Assembly (NCBI GenBank): GCA_030040455.1
Contig: JASHTR010000402.1
Span: 1-5,327 of the forward strand
Direction of reading: 5' to 3'
DNA: 5,327 bases
DNA from: Terriglobia bacterium
GTDB taxonomy: Bacteria > Acidobacteriota > Terriglobia > UBA7540
Position numbers and translations under genes: made by a program. The notes under the pieces are model-generated. The model was not told the DNA's origin. It made no database searches and was given only the letters and a program-made list of their open reading frames with translations. Below are positions 1-5,327 of this stretch, one piece after another (position 1 is the first letter of the stretch; each line of letters begins with the position of its first letter).

Positions 1-597
1 TTCCTGAAGGAACGGAAAGTCTCCTTCAACCCACAGGAATTACCGAAACAGATCCTGGGGCAACGGAACGACCACGCTTTTCGCCTCTTCTTTGGTCCCA
101 GCATGACTCAGGAGGAAATGAGGCGACTGGGCGCCGAGCTTGAAGAACAGTTTCGAGAAGCCTTTCGCGCTCATGCGAAGCCGCTTCCCGGCCTTGAATC
201 GCTCCTCCACCAACTGGAGGCGGCCGGCATCCCATTGGCCGTTGCCAGCTCCGCGATGCGCGAAAATGTCGAATTCGTGATTGATGCCATAGGGCTTCGC
301 CGCTTGTTCCGCGTTGTGATGAACGGCGATGAGGTTCTTCATCCTAAGCCCGATCCGGAGATTTACTTGAAAACAGCGGAGCGGCTTGGCGTGCGAGCGG
401 ACGCGTGCGTCGCCTTTGAGGACTCGTTTGCCGGGATTGAGGCCGTGAAACGGGCGGGCATGAGGTGCGTGGCTATTGCCTCGACGTTTCCGCCGGATGA
501 GCTCAAAGAGACGCAGGCTGACCGTGTTGTTTTAAGCTTTCAGGAACTCTCTCTTGATGGGCTGCGAAGGCTCTTTTTACGCAGTAGCATTAATTGA
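1..597 (+). CDS. HAD-superfamily phosphatase/phosphomutase, beta-phosphoglucomutase-like (5' partial)
   Basis: Frame 1 is open from the first base to the TGA at 595-597, giving 198 residues; the start codon lies outside the window. The first ATG (103) falls inside the helical cap, so it is not the true start. Visible HAD motifs are motif II (VASSA, Ser about 83), the motif III Lys (HPKPDPEIY, K116) and acidic motif IV (FEDSFAG, E140/D141). Their spacing fits haloacid dehalogenase subfamily I, as in beta-phosphoglucomutase and small sugar-phosphate phosphatases. The nucleophile motif DxD, expected about 10-25 residues before the visible N-terminus, is missing only because of the window edge. 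Family members are cytosolic Mg2+-dependent enzymes that use an aspartyl-phosphate intermediate. The substrate cannot be read from sequence; 'beta-phosphoglucomutase' would be a guess, and a generic phosphatase is equally likely. It is the first visible gene of a tightly packed three-gene group. Confidence 0.9.
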   Translation, partial: FLKERKVSFNPQELPKQILGQRNDHAFRLFFGPSMTQEEMRRLGAELEEQFREAFRAHAKPLPGLESLLHQLEAAGIPLAVASSAMRENVEFVIDAIGLRRLFRVVMNGDEVLHPKPDPEIYLKTAERLGVRADACVAFEDSFAGIEAVKRAGMRCVAIASTFPPDELKETQADRVVLSFQELSLDGLRRLFLRSSIN

Positions 598-607
598 GTA
601 GCTCTCT

Positions 608-612
608 AAAGG
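608..612 (+). promoter_or_regulatory. Candidate Shine-Dalgarno (AAAGG) for the TPR gene
   Basis: AAAGG lies 8 nt before the GTG at 621. The alternative in-frame TTG at 594 overlaps the upstream stop but has no purine-rich site before it. This weak site is the main reason for preferring the GTG start. Confidence 0.4.
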
Positions 613-620
613 TAACGTGT

Positions 621-1835
621 GTGGAAGGCGACCGGAGATGTGAAAAATGCGGCCAGGTAATTCCGCGCGGGACGGAAGAATGCCCCAATTGCGCGACTCT
701 CCAAAGGCTTAATTTGCGGCGTGAGACCATCCTTTTGATATGCCTTGGTCTGCTGGCGGTGCTGTTTGGGATCACGGGATTCGCGGTGACGCTTTACCAC
801 AACCGCGAAAGAGCGCTGGGCGGACACTGGTACACCCGCGGAGAGGAGAGCCTTCAACACGGAAACCCCGAAGCCGCGGTTCTGGACTTCCGCACCGCGC
901 TGTTCCACGCGGGCGACAACCCTGTTTATCAGCTTCGTCTGGCTCAGGCCCTGGTGGATTCAAACCGGCTGGCGGAAGCGCGGAGCTATCTTCTGCGGCT
1001 GTGGGAAACCCACCCCGCCGACGGCGAAGTCAACCTGGAATTGGCTCGCGTGGCCATGCGAGAGGGGAATATCCCGGAGGTGATCGACTATGATCACAAC
1101 GCCATCGATGGCGTCTGGCAAAACAATTCAGAAGAGCTGCGACGCAGGCTGCGACAGCAGCTTTGCGAATATCTGATCGAAAAAGGACGCCGAACCGAAG
1201 CGCTGGCTGAGCTGATGGCGCTTTCCTCCCAGACGCCGGACAACGCTCAACTGCGCGCTCAGGTTGCTGGCTTGTTCCTTAAAGCCCAGGATTATGACAT
1301 TGCGCTCGGTGAATTCCGTCGCTCGCTGCGCTTGGATCATCGGCAGCCGGAAGCCTGGGCGGGAGCCGGCGAAGCGGCTTTTCAGATGGGAAATTATCGA
1401 GCCGCTCGCAAATACCTCTCTCGCGCCCTTTCTCAAAATCCGCGCGACAAGGATGCGGCTCAATTCCTGAACACGGCGAATTGGGTGTTGCAGATGGATC
1501 CCTTTGACCGGCGCGTGCCGGCTGCCGAGCGGCGGCGGCGGGTGATGGCCGCCTTCGAAGCGGCTGCGAATCGGCTTACCACCTGCGCCGCAAGCCACGG
1601 AGAAAATCTTCAGGCTCCAAACTCTCAGACTGATTTCGGGAAGGCGTACGCCAGCGAGCTGAAGATGAAGCCTTACGTGCGTGAGCACAGCCTGCGCCGC
1701 GACCCCGACCTCATGGATTCCACCATGAGCCTGGTGTTCCAGATCGAGCGGCTGACGGCCGCGGCGTGCGGGACGCCCCAGGGACCCAACCTGGCCTTGC
1801 TGCTGATTGGCTCAAAAAATGGAGGTGCGGATTGA
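621..1835 (+). CDS. Membrane-anchored zinc-ribbon/TPR repeat protein, function unknown
   Basis: About 404 residues from GTG 621. An in-frame TTG at 594 would add nine residues and overlap the HAD stop as TTGA. GTG is preferred because AAAGG precedes it and the conserved-looking part begins directly after it. Domains in order: a short zinc ribbon with CxxC pairs (C7/C10 and C21/C24); one hydrophobic helix at about 36-59; then helical tetratricopeptide-type repeats at about 70-300 (GEESLQHGNPEAAVLDF, AGAGEAAFQMGNYRAARKYL and similar); then a charged C-terminal region of about 100 residues without clear repeats. TPR arrays bind protein partners, and the ribbon probably binds Zn2+ structurally. 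Basic residues before the helix (R29, R33, R34) suggest a cytoplasmic ribbon and a periplasmic TPR part, but charges on the other side make this uncertain. It sits between the HAD and ClC genes with almost no spacing. I cannot assign a specific role; assembly or scaffolding is only an inference. Confidence 0.85.
   Translation: MEGDRRCEKCGQVIPRGTEECPNCATLQRLNLRRETILLICLGLLAVLFGITGFAVTLYHNRERALGGHWYTRGEESLQHGNPEAAVLDFRTALFHAGDNPVYQLRLAQALVDSNRLAEARSYLLRLWETHPADGEVNLELARVAMREGNIPEVIDYDHNAIDGVWQNNSEELRRRLRQQLCEYLIEKGRRTEALAELMALSSQTPDNAQLRAQVAGLFLKAQDYDIALGEFRRSLRLDHRQPEAWAGAGEAAFQMGNYRAARKYLSRALSQNPRDKDAAQFLNTANWVLQMDPFDRRVPAAERRRRVMAAFEAAANRLTTCAASHGENLQAPNSQTDFGKAYASELKMKPYVREHSLRRDPDLMDSTMSLVFQIERLTAAACGTPQGPNLALLLIGSKNGGAD
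1821..1826 (+). promoter_or_regulatory. Shine-Dalgarno GGAGGT deciding the ClC start
   Basis: GGAGGT lies inside the end of the TPR gene, 5 nt before the TTG at 1832. It favours TTG 1832 over two in-frame alternatives: GTG 1766, which would overlap the TPR gene by 70 bp, and ATG 1868, which has no close ribosome binding site. Confidence 0.7.
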
Positions 1836-3697
1836 CCGGGGAAGGGAAAACGCCTTCCGCCAACCCGATGCAGTCACCGCCTCCGTCTTCCGCCGAGCCC
1901 GTTCAAGAAAATCCACCGGCTTCCGGTGAACGGCGGCCCTCTCTCCTCACGGCCCGCCGAGCGCTCACCTGGCTCGCTCGTGGCTTTGCGCTGAAGGAAG
2001 GGAATCTCTTCCTGGTCTTGTCCATTTTCATTGGCCTTGCCTCCGGCTTGCTCGTGGTGTGCTTCCGGATCGCCATTGAGTGGATCCAACTGGAGCTGTT
2101 TGGCTCTTCACTCAAAGCTTCTTCGCTGCATTTGCTGATGATTCCTGCTGTGGTGGGCTTGGTCATCGCCGCCGGCGTGATGCTTTTCTTCAAGGAGGTG
2201 CGCGGCAGTGGCGTGAACCAGACCAAGGCTGCCGTTTACATCTACGATGGCTACATCCCTTTTCGCACGGTGATTGGCAAGTTTCTCCTTTGCGCCTTGG
2301 CCATAGGCAGCGGCCAGTCGCTGGGTCCGGAAGACCCTTCGCTTCAGATCGGAGCCGGGATTGCCTCAGTGCTCGGCAGGCGCTTGCGCCTTTCCCGAGA
2401 GCGGATCCGGCTTATCGCTCCGGTGGGCGCGGCGGCGGGCCTCGCCGCTGCCTTCAACGCTCCCATCGCCGCGATGATCTTCGTGCTTGAAGAAGTGATC
2501 GGGCAGTGGAGCGCCGGGGTGCTCGGGGCCATTATTCTGGCGGCGGTTTCAAGCGTCGTGGTCATGAGAGGCTTCCTCGGGTCGGAGCCGCTTTTCCGCA
2601 TCCCCGCTTATCGTCTCGCCAACCCCACCGAATTCCTGGCCTACGCAGCGCTGGGCGTCATCGGCGGTTTTTCCTCTCTCGTTTTCGTCAAATTAATTGG
2701 CTCTCTCCGGCCGCGGCTCAAGTCCCTCCCTTCCTGGAGCCATTATCTTCAACCCGGCGTTGCAGGCCTGATAGTTGGAATCATCGGCCTCAAGTTCCCC
2801 CAGGTCATGGGAGCGGGCTATTACTACATCGACCAGGCCATGCACGATCAATATGCCTGGCACATCCTGGCGCTGCTCGCCGCATTCAAGATTCTCGCCA
2901 CCTCCGTTTCGTTCACCAGCGGCACTCCGGGAGGGATGTTTGCTCCCACGCTGTTTATTGGGGCCATGATTGGGGGAGCGGTGGGGGGCGTGGAACATCA
3001 CTTTTTCCCGCACCTCACCGGCCCGGTTGGGGCCTATGCTCTGGTCGGGATGGGGGCCCTTTTCGCTGGATTCCTTCGCGTGCCAATGACCTCAGTGTTT
3101 ATGGTGCTCGAGTTGAGCGGCAACTACTCCATCATCTTGCCCGTCCTGGTTTCGAATACTATTGCCTACCTCATCTCGAGAAAGTACCAGAGCATAGCCA
3201 TCTTTGATCTGTTGTCGCGTCAGGACGGCGTGGCGCTGCCTTCGATGGAAGAGCAGCGCGAAGAATCTATTCTGCGGGTGGAGGATGCCATGCACCCCCC
3301 GGGCTCGGCCATCTTCCATGCCGAAGATACGGTTGAAGAAGCGCTGGAAAAAGCGGCTGCCCTTTCTGAGAACAGCTTCCTTGTCAACGGCGGGAAAAAT
3401 GACTGGAGCCTCATTCGAAGAGAAGCGCTTGAGGGTCAAGCCCGGCTGGGAAAAGGTAATGAGAAACTCGGCGGATTGGGGACGGCTCAGCGCCTCCCGT
3501 GGATCTATCGGGATCAGCCGCTCGATGTGGCGATGCGGTTGATCGGGGACCGACCCTTCCTGCCCGTCCTGAACCGGGCGGAACTTGACAAGCTGGAAGG
3601 CATCGTTTCTCTTGAGGACATTCTCTACGCCTATCGGAAAGCTTTTTCGCGCACGGTGGCGGAGGTGGACGTGGACGTCCCCAAGACGAAGTTCTAA
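1832..3697 (+). CDS. ClC-family chloride channel/antiporter with C-terminal CBS domain pair
   Basis: 621 residues from TTG 1832, chosen for the GGAGGT site and the 4-nt TTGA overlap with the TPR stop. After a Pro/Ser-rich cytoplasmic N-terminus of about 40 residues come the many hydrophobic helices of the ClC fold (about 55-450). Anion-pathway motifs are GSGVNQ (G125-Q130; S126 matches Ser107 of E. coli CLC-ec1), GPEDPSLQIGA (E167 at the gating-glutamate position) and GGMFAP (F370, matching Phe357). FVLEEV carries E221 at the proton-glutamate position (Glu203 of CLC-ec1), which favours H+/Cl- exchange over a pure channel. The usual Tyr near the last helix appears replaced by F458 (IAIFDLL). 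Residues about 480-621 form two CBS domains. The second has the nucleotide-type motif GIVSLED (S593, D596); the equivalent stretch of the first (WSLIRREAL) is degenerate. Acts in the inner membrane, probably moving Cl- or a similar anion. Ion specificity and nucleotide regulation are inferred. Confidence 0.95.
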   Translation: MTGEGKTPSANPMQSPPPSSAEPVQENPPASGERRPSLLTARRALTWLARGFALKEGNLFLVLSIFIGLASGLLVVCFRIAIEWIQLELFGSSLKASSLHLLMIPAVVGLVIAAGVMLFFKEVRGSGVNQTKAAVYIYDGYIPFRTVIGKFLLCALAIGSGQSLGPEDPSLQIGAGIASVLGRRLRLSRERIRLIAPVGAAAGLAAAFNAPIAAMIFVLEEVIGQWSAGVLGAIILAAVSSVVVMRGFLGSEPLFRIPAYRLANPTEFLAYAALGVIGGFSSLVFVKLIGSLRPRLKSLPSWSHYLQPGVAGLIVGIIGLKFPQVMGAGYYYIDQAMHDQYAWHILALLAAFKILATSVSFTSGTPGGMFAPTLFIGAMIGGAVGGVEHHFFPHLTGPVGAYALVGMGALFAGFLRVPMTSVFMVLELSGNYSIILPVLVSNTIAYLISRKYQSIAIFDLLSRQDGVALPSMEEQREESILRVEDAMHPPGSAIFHAEDTVEEALEKAAALSENSFLVNGGKNDWSLIRREALEGQARLGKGNEKLGGLGTAQRLPWIYRDQPLDVAMRLIGDRPFLPVLNRAELDKLEGIVSLEDILYAYRKAFSRTVAEVDVDVPKTKF

Positions 3698-3742
3698 TTT
3701 GATGGCGTGGAGCTCGGCCGAAAGCCGGCGTGAGGGAGGGTA

Positions 3743-3757
3743 GCGGGCGATACCCGC
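3743..3757 (+). other. Short GC hairpin after the ClC gene
   Basis: GCGGG (3743-3747) and CCCGC (3753-3757) form a 5-bp stem with a CGATA loop. A smaller stem (CGGC/GCCG with a CGAAA loop) lies just upstream at about 3715-3727. No T-run follows either, so neither is a convincing intrinsic terminator. They may stabilise the 3' end of the operon mRNA, or they may be chance. No better terminator for the ClC operon is visible. Confidence 0.3.
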
Positions 3758-3809
3758 ATCTCCGGACGTTTGAAGGCGCGAAAAAATATGATTTCCGTCA
3801 CGTCTCCGC

Positions 3810-3815
3810 TATAAT
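3810..3815 (+). promoter_or_regulatory. Probable sigma-70-type -10 box (TATAAT) for the sulfatase-like gene
   Basis: A perfect TATAAT lies 109 nt before the ATG at 3925, in non-coding DNA. Transcription would start near 3822 and give a leader of about 100 nt. No good TTGACA-like -35 element lies 16-18 nt upstream, so the promoter may depend on an activator or be weak. An A-run at 3781-3786 lies upstream. A 6-bp inverted repeat, GTCACG (3797-3802) and CGTGAC (3825-3830), flanks the box. The call rests on the -10 match and its placement before a new transcription unit. Confidence 0.5.
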
Positions 3816-3835
3816 CGCAGCTTTCGTGACTTGCG

Positions 3836-3875
3836 CATGCGCTCTCCGCCAGCAAGACGGAGAGCATTTTGCATG
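3836..3875 (+). promoter_or_regulatory. Leader stem-loop, attenuator- or terminator-like
   Basis: GCTCTCCG (3841-3848) pairs perfectly with CGGAGAGC (3858-3865) around a 9-nt loop. ATTTT (3866-3870) follows, then GCATG (3871-3875), which can pair with CATGC (3836-3840) to extend the stem past a 5-nt bulge. The 8-bp GC-rich stem plus ATTTT resembles a weak intrinsic terminator. Because it lies between the TATAAT box and the ribosome binding site, it would sit in the leader of the downstream mRNA. It could act as an attenuator, a stabilising 5' hairpin, or a terminator for read-through from the ClC operon. It matches no riboswitch class I recognise. Confidence 0.5.
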
Positions 3876-3910
3876 GTAGACTGCCTCTCACGGAAGCTTC
3901 AACCAAATCC

Positions 3911-3918
3911 AAGGAGGG
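3911..3918 (+). promoter_or_regulatory. Strong Shine-Dalgarno (AAGGAGGG) for the sulfatase-like gene
   Basis: AAGGAGGG lies 6 nt before the ATG at 3925. It is the strongest ribosome binding site in the window and fixes the start, which is also supported by the Tat signal beginning directly after it. Confidence 0.85.
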
Positions 3919-3924
3919 ACGAAA

Positions 3925-5327
3925 ATGGGAGACTACTCGCGACGGAACTTTTTGAAGACGGCGATGGTGGGAGCGGCGGGTGCAAGCGGTGGCGCGGCGT
4001 GGGCGGATTCAACCCCGGCAGCGCCCGGCAGTGAGTCGTGCGGCTCCGTATGGGAAAGGCCGCCGAAACAGGCCGGGAACAACCTCAACCTGATTGTGAT
4101 TGTCAGCGATACGTTCCGTCACGATAACCTCGCCTGTTATGGACCGAAGTGGCTGGAAAATCTTGAGACGCCCAACCTGGACCGGTTTGCCGAGAAGGCC
4201 GTCGTATTTCAGGATGCCTACCCTGAAGGGATGCCCACCATCGTCATTCGCCGCACCCTCTATACAGGACGGCGCGTGATCCCTTTTTACTACTTTCCGC
4301 AGCATGAAAGCGTTCAGCTTCCGGGGTGGCACCAGCTTTACAACGAAGACGTGACGCTCAGCGAGACGTTGCTCGAGGCGGGTTACGTGAATGCGCTCAT
4401 CAGCAGTCTTTACCATCAATTCAAGCCGGACAGGAATTTTCATCGCGGCTTTCATACCTGGCGCTGGGTCCGAGGCCTGGAGTTCGACTACTACGGCACT
4501 TCGCCCCACGGCCTGCTGGACGTCGGCGATCTGGTTTCGAGCGAATACATGGCCCGTTTTCCCGGCCTTCACCTCATGTTGAGCCAATACAAGGCTAACC
4601 GGAATCTTTGGAAGCAGAGAGGAGAATCGGTTAGCCAGATTGTGGCTCAGACCGCTATCGGCTGGTTGAACGAGAACCACGGTCAGCGTCCTTTTTACCT
4701 GCAAGTGGAGTTTTTTAATTCTCACGAGCCCTGGGACCCGCCCCGGCGCTTCCTGGAAAAGTACATGCCGGGTGCAACCAATCCGAGTTTCGTCGAGCCC
4801 CCCTACGACACGGTTCCCATTGCCGACGCGATTAAGGCACGATTCCGGGCAAACTATGCCGGAGATGTGAATGGCGTGGACTATTGGGTGGGAAGCCTGC
4901 TGGATACGATCGGCCAGTTCGGATTGTTTGAGAATTCGGTGGTCGTGTTCATGTCCGACCACGGCGCCATGCTCGGCGAGCGCGGGCAATTTCTCAAAGG
5001 GCCGGACAAGTTGCGAGGCCAGGTCACTCACATTCCGTTGCTCATCCGAACACCCGGAAACCCGTATGCAGGAAAAAAGGTTTCAGGTTTTGTCCAGGTT
5101 CCCGACGTCATGCCGACGCTGCTGCACCTGCTGGGGCTGAGGCCGCCTCGACGAGTGACTGGCACGAATGTCTGGCCGCTGGTCACCGGGGAGACCAGCA
5201 AGGTGCGCGACGATACGGTGCACACCTACGGATGGGTGGGAGCCGTTCGGAACCATGAATGGTCCTATAGCGAGATTTGGAAGCCCGAAGCGCGCCATGA
5301 CCAATACCACGTTACTCCGGACGCGCC
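3925..5327 (+). CDS. Tat-exported sulfatase-like hydrolase (alkaline phosphatase superfamily), 3' partial
   Basis: 467 complete codons from ATG 3925; the frame is still open at the right edge. The N-terminus is a textbook twin-arginine signal: SRRNFLK at residues 5-11, a hydrophobic Ala/Gly stretch, and AWA (25-27) as the likely cleavage site, so the enzyme is exported folded. The mature part has the sulfatase fold: first metal site IVSDTFRHDNLACYG (D62), the nucleophile region FQDAYPEGMPTIVIRRTLYTG, HEPWDPP (H267), the second metal site MSDHG (D345/H346), and a downstream Lys (K358) before a THIPLLIR strand. In ordinary sulfatases the nucleophile region reads C/S-x-P-S/T-R and its Cys or Ser becomes formylglycine. 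Here the aligned residues are T105-I-V-I-R109, so Thr replaces the Cys. Thr is the nucleophile in the related nucleotide pyrophosphatase/phosphodiesterases, so a phosphodiester, phosphonate or phosphate substrate is possible, as is an inactive or atypical sulfatase. Its own promoter and leader separate it from the ClC operon. Confidence 0.92.
   Translation, partial: MGDYSRRNFLKTAMVGAAGASGGAAWADSTPAAPGSESCGSVWERPPKQAGNNLNLIVIVSDTFRHDNLACYGPKWLENLETPNLDRFAEKAVVFQDAYPEGMPTIVIRRTLYTGRRVIPFYYFPQHESVQLPGWHQLYNEDVTLSETLLEAGYVNALISSLYHQFKPDRNFHRGFHTWRWVRGLEFDYYGTSPHGLLDVGDLVSSEYMARFPGLHLMLSQYKANRNLWKQRGESVSQIVAQTAIGWLNENHGQRPFYLQVEFFNSHEPWDPPRRFLEKYMPGATNPSFVEPPYDTVPIADAIKARFRANYAGDVNGVDYWVGSLLDTIGQFGLFENSVVVFMSDHGAMLGERGQFLKGPDKLRGQVTHIPLLIRTPGNPYAGKKVSGFVQVPDVMPTLLHLLGLRPPRRVTGTNVWPLVTGETSKVRDDTVHTYGWVGAVRNHEWSYSEIWKPEARHDQYHVTPDA

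Noticed and set aside
1128..1688. 186-codon - strand open frame opposite the TPR gene
   Set aside because: The + strand frame has clear TPR periodicity; the antisense product shows no domain and no plausible ribosome binding site was noticed.
1766..1831. Extension of the ClC protein to the GTG at 1766
   Set aside because: It would overlap the TPR gene by 70 bp and has no ribosome binding site as good as the GGAGGT before TTG 1832. The added residues look like out-of-frame TPR-gene sequence.
2506..3207. 233-codon + strand open frame inside the ClC gene
   Set aside because: It is an alternative frame of the ClC coding region. Its translation is rich in Arg, Pro and His with no membrane or domain pattern, whereas the overlapping frame has all ClC motifs.
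3698..3809. Possible intrinsic terminator, tRNA or small RNA in the gap after ClC
   Set aside because: Only short GC stems without a T-run are present, and no cloverleaf or other recognisable RNA fold was found.
3893..3900. Palindrome GAAGCTTC upstream of the sulfatase-like gene
   Set aside because: An 8-bp palindrome without repeats or other context; it is too short to call an operator.
4009..5031. Long open frame of 340 codons on the - strand
   Set aside because: It lies fully opposite the sulfatase-like gene, whose + strand frame carries a Tat signal, a strong ribosome binding site and conserved catalytic motifs. The antisense translation shows no recognisable domain; it is a shadow frame typical of GC-rich codon use.

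Overview
The window reads as chromosomal DNA from a moderately GC-rich Gram-negative bacterium. The gene mix (HAD phosphatase, zinc-ribbon/TPR membrane protein, ClC transporter with CBS domains, Tat-exported sulfatase-like enzyme), the use of TTG/GTG starts and the style of the intergenic DNA suggest Acidobacteriota or a similar soil lineage. That assignment is an impression from sequence style, not from a marker gene. All four genes are on the + strand, and I see no RNA genes, insertion sequences, phage genes or CRISPR repeats.

Layout. Positions 1-597 hold the C-terminal part of a HAD-superfamily phosphatase or phosphomutase whose start lies left of the window. A zinc-ribbon/transmembrane/TPR protein follows (about 621-1835), then a ClC-type chloride transporter with a C-terminal CBS pair (about 1832-3697). 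These three genes are packed end to end: the sequence TTGA occurs at the 594-597 and 1832-1835 junctions, where a TTG codon in the downstream frame overlaps the upstream TGA stop. At the second junction a GGAGGT ribosome binding site supports translational coupling. The three therefore look like one operon, although their biochemical link is not obvious.

A 227-bp non-coding gap (3698-3924) separates this group from the fourth gene. It contains a perfect TATAAT box, followed by a leader with a long hairpin and a strong Shine-Dalgarno sequence. The fourth gene (3925 to beyond the right edge) encodes a Tat-exported alkaline-phosphatase/sulfatase-fold hydrolase and is probably transcribed separately.

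The most notable points are two active-site departures. In the sulfatase-like protein, the position of the formylglycine-forming Cys/Ser is a Thr (T105). In the ClC protein, the filter segment around the gating glutamate reads GPEDP instead of GREGP, the first filter motif is GSGVNQ instead of GSGIPE, and the position usually held by the central Tyr appears to be Phe. I found no clear evidence of a wholly new multi-gene system; the interest lies in these variant proteins and in the leader of the last gene.
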